64,000 bases of DNA from Branchiostoma lanceolatum (lineage: Eukaryota; Chordata; Leptocardii; Amphioxiformes; Branchiostomatidae): contig NC_089727.1 in the NCBI RefSeq assembly GCF_035083965.1, positions 17,210,769-17,274,768 on the forward strand. The letters run 5' to 3'. Shown piece after piece: positions 1 through 10,480 of the stretch; the first letter of the stretch is position 1, and each line of letters starts with the position of its first letter. The notes below the pieces were generated by a model. It saw only the letters and a program-made list of their open reading frames with translations, did no database searches and was not told the DNA's origin. Position numbers and translations under genes: made by a program.

Positions 1-99
1 GTTTCGGTGTACCTTAACATGCTTTCCTATGGGCAGCCATAACTTCAAGGTCAGCCCTATAGCACTATCTGTAACATTTTGTACAAGTACATCGTTCAC

Positions 100-282
100 C
101 TTGTGTTTCGTTCAAGACAGTCGTTGTTACTAAAGCTCGGGGGGTCTTCATCGTGGAGGCAAACAGACCGTTCGTGGAGGTATCGGCTATTGTAGACTGT
201 GTTGTCCTCACGTTCGATGTTGTTGACGTAACACGGTCAGACGATGTACTTGTTGTAGACATTGTACTTGGTCGTGTGGTGG
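100..282 (-). CDS. Thr-rich stalk exon of a third discoidin-type receptor (partial gene)
   Basis: An open stretch rich in Thr and Ser, flanked on the minus strand by an acceptor (ending AATAG) and a donor (GTGAAC). It enters and leaves in phase 1, like the Thr-rich stalk exon of the complete receptor at 11931-12149. A mucin-like, O-glycosylated extracellular stalk is the likely role. The bases just past the donor are nearly repeated at 5341-5393 in the neighbouring receptor copy, which supports paralogy. Membrane and tail exons would lie left of the window. No matching discoidin or signal-peptide exons are visible between 300 and 4180, so this copy may be incomplete. Confidence 0.5.
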
Positions 283-1237
283 CTATTGAGAAGACATTGC
301 GATGATTGGTGGGTTGAATGAGTTTTCTCTTATGCTGTCTATGGCATCATGTACATGTACGTGTCAAAATTACATACGTAAATTGGATCAAAGCAGATGT
401 TTGGGCTCCAAGTAGATGCAAGAACGGGTGTGGAATCAAGGAACTCTGGGATCGCCCAGGCGTAACGCCCCAAAATGGCAGTGCCACCACCTCAAATTCG
501 TGAACTTGTGGAGAACTGGTTGCCAATAGACGTCAATTTCTTGTCCGAAATGGCGACTGTTTTCAAAAGTTCAAACCAAACGCAAGTGGCAAAATGCCGA
601 CAATGGACGCGACTAAGACGCGAACTAATCTCCAATATTGGCCCCCTATTGGTATATAAACAATCTTTTATTTGGAAATTCATGCCCGTAGGCTAATTGC
701 AAGGGTACAAACAGTAGTAAGGTAACCATGCTAACGCTTATATATTACGCTTCGTTTCGAGCATGGAAAGTGACTCGAGGTCGACAGAATATATGTCGAG
801 GGAACACTATGTCGGCTAGAATTATGTATGTCACCCAGGCAGGCTACGTATGATTTGGTATTTTAACTAGCTTGGTAGGCTGGGATATCAATGTAATTTG
901 AATAGGCAAGGATATTATGCAATCATGGGGGTTGCTAACACACTAAGCGACTTCCCACTTAGTCTTGATGTACAAACGCATTTCCAAGCACATCAGTGTG
1001 CTCCGAGTACTCCGAGTACACTCGGAGTGTGAGTGTACTTGGAAACGCGTATTTTATATAAACCAGGTCAAGGAAACATGAAAACCGCACTCACCTGTTA
1101 TATTTGCTGTGAGGCAAACCAGAACGAAGACAACCCGCAGCCAGTGGCGTTAACAATGCACCCGGGCCTCACGGAAGGTCCCCATGCCAACTCCGGTGCC
1201 CAAATCCACACCTTGAACGTACAGATGTCGGGAATAG
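283..1237. other. non-coding stretch
   Basis: No exon with family resemblance or good splice context is seen. The short open frames are chance. Around 1005-1035 there is a small palindromic run built on CACTCGGAGTACTC-type words. Confidence 0.5.
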
Positions 1238-1505
1238 TATAACTGAGCGACACCGAGCGTAGCCTGGATACCAGACCTTTCGCGCGGTGCGATGATAACC
1301 CCTTTTGGGCGGGGAAGACTTAGTAGTAGGGATAGAGTTGGCACCCGGGAGCGCTTGGCAGCCGAACTCTGGTTTCTATCGCGCGAGAGATAATTAGTGG
1401 GCCGTGTGCTATCTGTGGCGGCGGCGCGAGTTGCTTCCCCGGCTGAAGGATTAGCTCCAGGAGCGCGGTGGTCTGGCACCCAAGCTACACCGAGCGGTAC
1501 CCTTT
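1238..1505. mobile_element. MITE-like element with imperfect terminal inverted repeats
   Basis: The left end has GTAGCCTGGATACCAGAC and the right end has GTCTGGCACCCAAGCTAC, roughly reverse complements, each next to a CACCGAGCG or CACCGAGCGG word. The interior is GC-rich and carries no transposase. It fits a short non-autonomous DNA transposon. No clean target duplication was identified. Confidence 0.5.
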
Positions 1506-3654
1506 TATGTTATTGTCAGGTCCCTAGTAAACTACTCTTTGGCGGAGACTTGTCTGAAGATATTTCCTTATGCCGTCACGAGAACCTTCATTGTTTATGT
1601 TCAGGCGGTGTTGCTTGCGTTACCTTACACCTGTACGATGCCATGCATACATGTAGCTGGTGGATATGAAACATTTCTCTCATCGTTCACCTACCAGGGC
1701 TGCCAAGGGTATGTTTACCAGTCAACACCAACCAAAATTTATCATTAGAAGACTCCGTGGCGTGTGGGACGAGGGGGGAGGGGGGCATTTCAATGGCCTG
1801 TGAATGGCATTGACAATTTATGACAAGTACATGTATCAAACATTTGTAAAGTGTCAGATTCTCCCTACCTGCAGCAGAAAGTGTTGCCAGGGAGCATGTC
1901 CACCTATAATCAAACCAACTTTTTTTCCCTGCTAACATTGAATTCCAAAGCCTCAATAATAATGCTACATATTCTTTACTCTTTTGATTTTCTCACTATC
2001 AATTTGCGTATTGATGCAATATCTTTACGATTCTTGTGTTGAGTCACTGTTTGCTTATCTCGCTTTATTTACTGGTGTACAAAACCTTAGTTTTAAGTTT
2101 CACCGAATGACTTTATGGAAAAAGATGTATTCTCTTTTCGTCTTTGCTCGCTAAATTCACTCACTCATTCTCTGACTCAGGATAAGTGCGGGCGGAACGT
2201 AACACAGAAGTCAGAAGTACTTATCAGTCGTGCTTCTCGACATGGGAATGGATATTGATGAGTAGCCCGGGGCCACTCGCACTAATAAGCTCTGCATCTT
2301 GTTTGCACCATCTTATCTGTGTGTGTTCTCGTCAACAAGGAACAAAGTAACTTACATCGTATCACGTGGAGCGCTTTTTTATACACCGCCTCGTCAGACT
2401 AAAGATATTTCTGGTTTCCATGTCTGTTTTCCTTCCAATACCCCCTCCCCATTCTTCTACTTTTCTCTCCTGATTTCTGTAACGACGTTAGATTTCACTC
2501 AGGTTGATTAAGTAATAAAGTAAGAAAAATAATGGAATTAGGATGGCTTTTGATTAGGTCCAGTCAGAACTATGAGGGTTGAATATTGTATCGATGAAAA
2601 CCTCTATCAGAGGGTAGGTACCATTTCCATCATGCATAACACATGGGTCTGCATGGGAAGGACTATTCAATAACTGGATTATGAATTTGAAATGAAATTG
2701 TTAATTTCTTATTCATAAAATGTAGTCTTTTCGAAAATCTCAAACCGCTTCTGGGATTGAGTCACTACCCGTACTTTGTCCCTGATAGGGTCATATGGGG
2801 TCATTACCTACAAGTAAGAAGTCCCTGTGTCAAAGTACTTGTCATGCGTTCTGCATGAAGTTTTCTTATAGTTATTTTGCGCCTCGTCCCACTGTTTACC
2901 TTAGCACGTCTGTGTATTTCAAGGTGATACATCAGAGCAGGTGTTGTTTACTGTGAGTTTACTGTGTTTTAGGCCAGACTCTGTCAATCTTATGTCTCAT
3001 GCATTGGGGTACAAAATACATTTAGCTTAAATAATGGTTAGGTTGACAATTAGCGAAGTGTATTTTTGTACCGACTCAAAGACATGTTCGTACGTGTTTT
3101 ACCTCGATTCTTACCTCGTGTACCGAGATCTTATTTTCAGTGTATCTGTTTGTGGGTTTAAACATAACTCCTATGATAAAAGGAATTGCTGTGATAAAAG
3201 GAGTTATAACAGTAGGGATTTTGCAGTCTTGTGATATCATACCATCTAACTGGAATGCTAAGTTGAACGTAGGTGCGACCGCGCAGAAAAGGAGGAAGTT
3301 TTGGATCAGTTCAGTTGCAAAGATTCCCTTTAACTAAAAGCTATTTCATGTTGTAGTATCATAAAATCAATATTTGGCAAAGATTAAACAAATATAAGAG
3401 ATCGTATTTAGAATTAGAGCGCTAAGAAACACTAAGAGAAGTCATCAGGCATATTATAAGTGGCAGAATGGTAAGTTTTAAGATCCACAAACACACGACA
3501 TGTACATTGATCTGTGAAATTTATATCATAGCCATTTTTTGCTCTTAGTCAACAGTCAGACACACAATATACAAGTGCTTATATTTTGATTTAAGTATCA
3601 GGGATTCTATAAGTGGGTATCACACATATGCAATCGTATCTGCTCAACAAATAT
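1506..3654. other. non-coding stretch
   Basis: AT-rich sequence with only short unsupported open frames. No gene or ordered repeat was recognised. Confidence 0.5.
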
Positions 3655-3735
3655 TGTAGAATCAAATCAAATCAAACTTTATTACACAACAAATGTAACA
3701 GGTACAATGTATGGCAAGTTCGTAGCTAGTACAAA
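3655..3735 (-). mobile_element. 3' tail of a retroposon (LINE/SINE type)
   Basis: Read on the minus strand, the segment ends AATAAAGTTTGATTTGATT followed by more TTTGA-type units, the usual form of a non-LTR 3' end with a simple-repeat tail. A similar end occurs on the minus strand near 57138-57186. No coding part remains. Confidence 0.45.
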
Positions 3736-5340
3736 ATATCAAGACATATCTGTCTTTGTTTATTAACAATGCTAATGAAATCGAAAAAAAAACTCAAGAC
3801 TAAACACTACGGTATCCAATAAGAGTAATACAGTATATTGAATACGAAAATTAAGATCAACTTCACTGTAGCTATATATATCACATCATATATTTTTATC
3901 CTATACTGCCACCTCACCACACCAGCTTTTATAGACTGATACGTGATAATGATACGTTAATTGCAAATTTTTACCCGGGGGCGTTTTGCAAGAAACAGGA
4001 AAAGAGGAACAAATAATGAATAACAATATGACATGTGACTCTAAATGTTAACTTGTTGGGTTCAACTTATTTTTATAATTTTCGATGTCTTATTCAATGG
4101 GCAAACCCCAATTGGTGTAAGGAAGTAAAACCCTGTCCCCAATCAAGTTATGTCACATTGTGGTTAGAATCGTGTCTCTATTCTAGGTCCCGATGGACAC
4201 GTACAAATCATTGTCCACAAAACCCTCGTCATGTGTGCTGTTGACGTTAGCGTACAAGCGTTCCTGGTCGTTCTTCTGTGATGCCTGATTCTGCACTTCT
4301 CTAGAAGAAGAAAAAGGAGAAGTTAAACAATGCCTAAGTACCCAAGTGAAACAGTAAATATTGACGTCGGTAGGCACCATAAAATACATGAAAAACAGCT
4401 TTACAAGTGTCGTAAGGGGAAAGCTGTAATGAAATGTCATTAAAAATGTCATTAAAATGATAATCAGAAATAGCTCACCCGACTCCTGCGTAAAGGTCGT
4501 TGTCAACGAAGCCATCTGATTGTCCGAGAGAAACGCCCCCATCGTTCCTATTGGCTGAAAAGGTTGCTGAGTCGTAGATGATGTTGTCAACGGTTCCTTC
4601 TCCGTCTCCATTGCCATTGGTCGGTTCATTCTGAGACTGAGAATCGTCATTCCCTCTCCTGTTGAAAAGTGGTTTTGACTTAATGCCCAAGAAGTACGTG
4701 AAAACATTCACATGGATTTATCTATGCAATGCTATTAGTCTCTTTACTTTATAAAAGGAGCCATGGAAACTACAATACAAATCAAAAGACAAATGAAGTA
4801 TATTGTATGGTATAACCTCTTATGATAATAAGATGAAAGATAAGATAATACCTTCTGATGATAAAGCCAACTGCAACTGCGATGGCCAGAATGACGATGA
4901 CGCTGCCAACACTGACGCCAACGACAATTCCTTTTACACGTTGATACAAAATGGACAGGTTAATTCATTTTAATCTTTGTTTGTCACCAATACCCTTTCC
5001 AGACCGTGACACGTGCCCGTGACATCTATTGAAAAAGTTTATATCAAAACAGTTGCATAATGACATAAATTCATCTTCAATCGTTGGTTAATGTCTAATA
5101 GTACGTAGATTCATATTTAGATCTGTAATATATATCCGCTTTGAGTAACTATTTTCTGCGTATACGCACTTTATATTTTCCTACTTTATTTTAGTCATCC
5201 CAAGTATGGTAACTTGTGTGCAACATACCTGTGGGAAAGCCAGAACCCTGTAGCATATCCGGGTTTCCATCATAACCTACATCAATGAAAAAATGACAAT
5301 AAGAAATGCTGTAAAGATATTCACAGCCATTCTACTACAA

Positions 5341-5395
5341 CCAGCCATATAGCACTATCTGTGACATTTTGTACAAGTACATCATTCACCTTGTA
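5341..5395 (-). other. relic of the stalk-exon boundary
   Basis: About 50 bases nearly match positions 52-104 at the left edge, including the donor region of the stalk exon there. Here the Thr-rich coding part is absent, so this copy has probably lost its stalk exon. Confidence 0.5.
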
Positions 5396-5490
5396 CATCA
5401 TTTTCCCCCTAAAATAAAGCTAGGACTTCTATGAATTTTACATAGTTGAGTCTGTCGTAAAATCATTCATTTATTTATCAAATGGCTGAA

Positions 5491-5590
5491 GTCAGTCAGT
5501 CAGTCAGTCAGTCAGTCAGTCAGTCAGTCACTCACTCACTCACTCACTCACTCACTCACTCACTCACTCACTCACTCACTCACTCACTAC
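5491..5590. repeat. (CAGT)n-(CACT)n microsatellite
   Basis: About ten CAGT units pass directly into about sixteen CACT units. Confidence 0.95.
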
Positions 5591-6547
5591 TCACTCACCC
5601 ACAAATAAGCATTCAATATGAAAAGGCTTTATTACAATAGCATAAAAAGATATGTAAAAGGATACATGGAAGCTAGACAAAAATAGTAAAGTTTTACTTA
5701 GCCATACCTGTGAATCGCCAGGAAATCTTGACCAGTTAGTCTCATCATCCGAGTACGACACCACAAATGATGTCACATATCGAACTCGACCATTATTACT
5801 TTCCCAACCCTGTGTCTTTATACCAGTAAGTACATTTCTCTCCAACAAATCAACTTGTAACCACTGGCCCTGATTATCAACCTCTGCTCTCCATGCACTG
5901 GTCCCTTTTAGACGTGCCTTCTGGGGTGTATTAGATCCCCGGTTAAGCCCCGGTCACACTAAACTCACGTCGTACCTACGATGCACGTACGATGCATTTC
6001 CCGTACAACGCAGGTAAATCGCAGGTAAATCGTAGGTAAAATCAGCTATCGCAGAGCGTCGGGTGATGTTCAAAATTTTCCGGCGTCGTGCGATTTGTCA
6101 CGTGTCGCTCATCTCATATGTGTGCACGTTTCATCTGACCTTTGCAAGATGGTGATGCCACCAGAAAGAATCAGGCTGGTGTGACTGCAGATACAGCTAA
6201 ATAAAGTACAGGGAAGGCAAGCTGTAATTTTGGCAGCCCTCATCAGGGTTCTGCAAGAAAGACAGAATGCGAGAAGGCGACGGAGGTGGTGGGCGAGGCC
6301 GTGGATCCAGCGGTGGACCTGGCTAGGCCAATACGACACACTTTTGATTGAGTTGGCTCGAGAGTGTGGTGGGGACTACTTCAGAAACCAAAAGCAGTCG
6401 AGCGCATAGTGAGCGCTGCTATATGTTTGCATAATCTCATGAGAGAAAGGTACCCAGGCTTACAAAACAGAGACTTGGGGCCAGGGGGGCAAGTTGTCCC
6501 TGGGGCATGCAGGCAGGCCGGGATGTTTGGATGAGATGCGAAATGTG

Positions 6548-6562
6548 CGGGGGGGGGGGGGG
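6548..6562. repeat. poly-G run
   Basis: An uninterrupted G run inside the transposon; a similar long G run lies at 48174-48193. Confidence 0.9.
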
Positions 6563-7256
6563 AATGTGGCAAACATAGAGGGAAAACAGCTAAGAGTCTA
6601 TCTGAAACAGTACTACAATAGCCCTGTGGGTTCCTTGCCATGGCAGCACCATATGATATAGGCCGATTTGCATGTATAGATATGTGCGCTGATGATGGCT
6701 TCAGTTGTTTTTAGTTTATGACAACAGAGACGCATAAGCATAAAGATATGTCTTCTAGTAACTTTATTTTTCACCCCTTAATATCAAGATATGTTAATGA
6801 AATAATCTTTACAAATCACCCTTTCACATCCGGCCCGGGGCAAACTGGCTTGGACAAAATAACGTTTTGTTGCATCGCATCCTTATTCTTTTAATGTATT
6901 AGAACGCCTCCTTATTCAGTTTTGTTTTCGAATTTATAAAAAAACGTTACAGTAATTTCTCAAATCTCAAATCTTTCTCAACTCTTTATTTGTTTGAAAC
7001 AACCTCACAGAAGTACATATGATTCGTACAGATACATGCACTTCTGAATTGCGTTGATCTTACATGATAACACACCTATGTACACAATATTGCCTTAAAC
7101 AACCACTCAGAAGTAAAGATATAAAACGAGGGTGAAACGAAAACATTCCAACTGATCATGGAGCACAACATTTCTTTATGGTTTGATACATATCTTCAGT
7201 GGGATGTACTGATATATGGATTTCTCTGAAAGTGAAGTGCATGTGACAGCAATTAA

Positions 7257-7902
7257 GGCCACAGCAAGTAATTTTTATGGATGACATCAGCGCGCTCATT
7301 AATTTTCACCTGATTTCGAAATAAAAAACAAGAAATTTCATTGCCCTCCGACGGTGGTCAACATGCCAAAAATTGGCAAATATGTCGTAAACGTTGACAT
7401 TCTAAGGTGTTTCATTGCATATGAGTACCCAGTGTAGTTCCTGCCCATGATGGTATGACAAGCTGTTTTCTGCGTTTGTTCTAGTTAATTGAGCTGTATA
7501 CACATCTTCAAGAACAGTTTAATGTTGACAGTCTAAGGTGTTTCATTGCATATGAATACCCAGTGTAGTTGCTTCAGATGATGGTACAACAAGCTCTTTT
7601 TTGCATTTGTTGTAGTTAGTCTATTGAGATGTATACATATCTACAAGGACATGTTTACATTAAATCAAGGAGGTTTTATATTATATATGAAACCTCATTG
7701 GTTGAATACAGGAATAAAAGACCTGTTGGTCATGATATCATATTTCGTCGCCTCAAGTCTTGTTTAACAAGACTTATGATCTCAAAATTTGAAAATATAG
7801 GAATCTTGTTTTTTTTTGGCCTGCCTTGTTTTTATTTCGCCCTATCTCATTAATTTTGGAGTCTGCGGAGGATGTCATCCATAAAATTTACTTGCTGTGG
7901 CC
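7257..7902. mobile_element. MITE nested in the Harbinger-type element
   Basis: The terminal inverted repeat starts GGCCACAGCAAGTAA at the left and ends TTACTTGCTGTGGCC at the right, continuing into GATGACATC words. TAA flanks both sides, consistent with a three-base target duplication. The interior holds two imperfect tandem units of about 130 bp (about 7389-7520 and 7521-7650). A fragment of the same family lies at 36838-36946. Confidence 0.75.
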
Positions 7903-9589
7903 TAACTGCAAAATGAAAGTTTCAGTCTTTTTAGTATCTTTCTTTCGTTAAGAGATACAGGATGATATGTTTACAACATAAAGCAATCGTTGATATCAAT
8001 AAAAAAACTCAGTTCTGGTCGTCCTGCTGGTTGTGCTGCTGTTCCCGGGCGTCTGCCAGCTTCAGATAGCCGTGACACCAGAGTATAGTATACAGACGTC
8101 ACGCCATAAGTCCTTGGGTAGGTTCTTCAGGGAATGAGGTCTGATCTAATTATGAACCCACGTGTGTATAGCCATGAAACAATCGTATGCATCACCTGTG
8201 CGCGATACTCGATCTGACACGTGGAAAATCGTAGCCTTGAAAGCAGGCTCTTCAGCGGTCGCGCTGTACACCAGTTGCCACTGTGCTCTGGTGGCTGCAC
8301 GTCTCAACAACGTCGACAATATCAGGGAAAACTGAAACCATCAGAACACGGTCGAAATGTATACATTTTTCATCTCATTGGTATAAAAAGAAGGCCGTAG
8401 TGAAGTCTGTATTGGGGGCAATAAAAATCGTACGGCGACGGAAGCAAAATTTTGAACATGTTCAAAATCATCTTTAGCTGTATTTTCCGGCGTAGGACGC
8501 TCGGCGATGGCTACTTTTACGTGCGATTTACCTGCGATTTACCTGCGATTGACCTAGGTACACTAAAAAAACCCATCGTACGATGTACCTACGTTTTATG
8601 TGACCACCACTTTGTATGTGTTAACTATTGCACCCGGTTTTTCCCAAACGTACGACGTACGGCGCTGTCATGACGGAAGGAACCCCATCGCAGGTACGAC
8701 GTGAGTTTAGTGTGACCATAGCTTAAGAGGATGCAGATATCTGGTGGTCTTGGATCGCCCGTGATTCCATTCCGAGGGGAGAAGAAACGTGGCAATCTTC
8801 GCAGTGAAACAAAAGTACATCGAATAAATAAGATATACATAAAGAATTGCATGGAATGAATACATATACGTATACATATGAGCTCGAGCGAATACCTAAA
8901 AGCTTTTATACACAGAGGGAAGGCTCTTACAGTGGTACTTAGTAACGTCAAACATTGTTTATGTTGAGTTCAAATAAATGTGATGTAAACATAGCTGAAT
9001 ATTAACACCGACAGTACTTAAATCATCCAATTACACCTGCTTCCTTACGAAAGTAGTATCGGTTCTATTTCTATTCATTCGATAACAGTTATATTGTGGT
9101 ATGACGGTTAGCGAAAATCTGCCACTGTTCCTGATGCAGGTCACTAATATGTACAAATTACTTCCTTATGGTGACCACTGAAGCATTTATAATACACACA
9201 CCCTAATTGTATGGTATCAGTTCACATTCAGAACATTATCAGAACGTCGATAATGGTTATGGTAAAAACATAATTGCAAAATCATCATTAACTGACTCAG
9301 AAAAGCAATGAGAAACACGCCCAGGCTATGAAACTAAAGCCAACTTCTGAAAAATTACGAGTTTGCTCGACACTATAATAAGGAAGTGACCTTAAGCGAA
9401 CCAGAGATCAAAGGTTGTTACCGCAATACGACAACAGCAACGCTACGTGACGACCAACTATTACAACAGCGTAAAACTTTACCTGACGTTACAACCGCCC
9501 TTAATATGCTAATTTTGAGCAGAATTTGTAGGGTCGTTTCCAACGGTGGTCTCATGGTGGATCGGGGAAGATGCGTCGTCGTGTAGGTG

Positions 9590-9715
9590 GGTCTTTTACC
9601 TGTCATAAGTTTGAGGAAGTAACCTGCTTGCCCATTGGTGCATGTCGAACAGAAGTCCCGTGATGCTCGCAACGTCACGGACGGGATATTCCATTGGCCA
9701 GAGAGGGACGTTCCT
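9590..9715 (-). promoter_or_regulatory. upstream block of the disrupted receptor (copy 1)
   Basis: This block lies just upstream of the signal-peptide exon at 9483-9555 and matches blocks at 14608-14715 and 15603-15712. It contains TTTGAGGAAGT, a PU.1/ETS-type core, conserved in all three copies, and a downstream CGGACGG word. Promoter function is inferred from position and conservation. Confidence 0.5.
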
Positions 9716-10301
9716 GCTGATATAGCTAAGTGAAAAAGCTACTCCTCTTTTATTGATAGCTGATAAAAAAATTGCGTATTGGAATGAAATTTAAATGTGA
9801 AAGTCTTACTGAAGGCCTTGAGGAAGTCACTTTGAAGTTTACATACTTGACAAAAGGGAATACATTGTATCAATTTTTCTATCATTGTGGCGTAATGAAA
9901 ATATGACATCATAAATTGTATAACATTGCATCTTTATTCAATGTTTTCTTGTTCTGACTAAATGATTTGATATAAAACAACGATATACATGAACAACATA
10001 CAATATTGTAGTGGAATCATGATATTCAGACAAGCTGAATTGAGGTCATTACAATGTGTATAGTGTCAGCTTCCTGCTTCAGCATATAAAACAGACCTTT
10101 GCTAGGTCATATCTCAATTGATATTTATTCAATGTCATTGTGAATGCTGCTTAAAGCAGTTTTTCCTCCAAAGGAAAATCATTCCAGCTTAATGCATCCC
10201 CAAAGCTAGACTTTCTGTCCATATTGTAACTGACATTGAGGTTAGCAGTAAGCTAAGGACTTGTTCAGATTTTGATGAGTGAACTAATCATGGATTAAGG
10301 C

Positions 10302-10448
10302 AAATAGTAGTGGGCAACCTCAAGCCACTCACGCGTGGTGTCGGCTGAAAAAAGTTCTACACGTCGGATACTATGCGGCTACAGCGTCTTTTCTGAAGAT
10401 GTGGCGTGAGTGTGTACGGTTTGTTTGAGGTTGCCCACTACTATTTGA
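10302..10448. mobile_element. small hairpin MITE downstream of the complete receptor
   Basis: The ends are inverted copies of AAATAGTAGTGGGCAACCTC, followed by partly inverted CACTCACGC words. It is about 145 bp and has no coding content. It probably lies in the 3' untranslated region of the receptor ending at 10481. Confidence 0.65.
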
Positions 10449-10480
10449 CCAATCATTAATTGTATTAAGATAACGTGTTT

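Larger units (their letters stand above)
5947..8722 (+). mobile_element. PIF/Harbinger-type DNA transposon, deleted transposase
   Basis: The ends are inverted copies sharing GGTCACACTAAACTCACG followed by TCGTACCT, and TTAA flanks both sides (5943-5946 and 8723-8726). Subterminal GCAGGTAAATC-type words are also inverted. Inside, a plus-strand frame near 6270-6400 reads RPWIQR followed by a LGQYDTLLIEL-type stretch, as in the N-terminal part of Harbinger transposases. It is followed shortly by VERIVSAAICLHNLMRERYP near 6390-6460, like their C-terminal end. The catalytic middle is missing, so this is an internally deleted, non-autonomous copy. A second small element (7257-7902) is nested in it. 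TTAA flanks are less usual than the three-base TWA duplications of this superfamily. Confidence 0.75.
4183..9555 (-). pseudogene. discoidin-type transmembrane receptor, disrupted copy
   Basis: Minus-strand exons: signal peptide 9483-9555 (start MRPPLETTLQ), discoidin exon 5708-8796 interrupted by a transposon at 5947-8722, juxtamembrane 5229-5276, membrane helix 4852-4930, tail 4479-4658 and last exon 4183-4300. The first and last exons are 73 and 118 nt, exactly as in the complete paralogue at 10481-14562. The tail carries VDNIIY, VDNDLY (twice) and LYANV. With the transposon and one TTAA removed, the discoidin exon is 309 nt, which leaves the two halves out of frame. The exon for the second half of the domain and the Thr-rich stalk exon were not found. 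The membrane and tail exons keep frame and splice sites, so a shortened transcript is possible, but a full receptor is not. Confidence 0.6.

Noticed and set aside
475-696. Overlapping open frames on both strands near the left edge
   Set aside because: Short, no family motifs, no splice context, and mirrored on both strands as expected of chance.
5491-5590. CRISPR-like direct repeats
   Set aside because: A simple tetranucleotide microsatellite without spacers, in a eukaryotic context.
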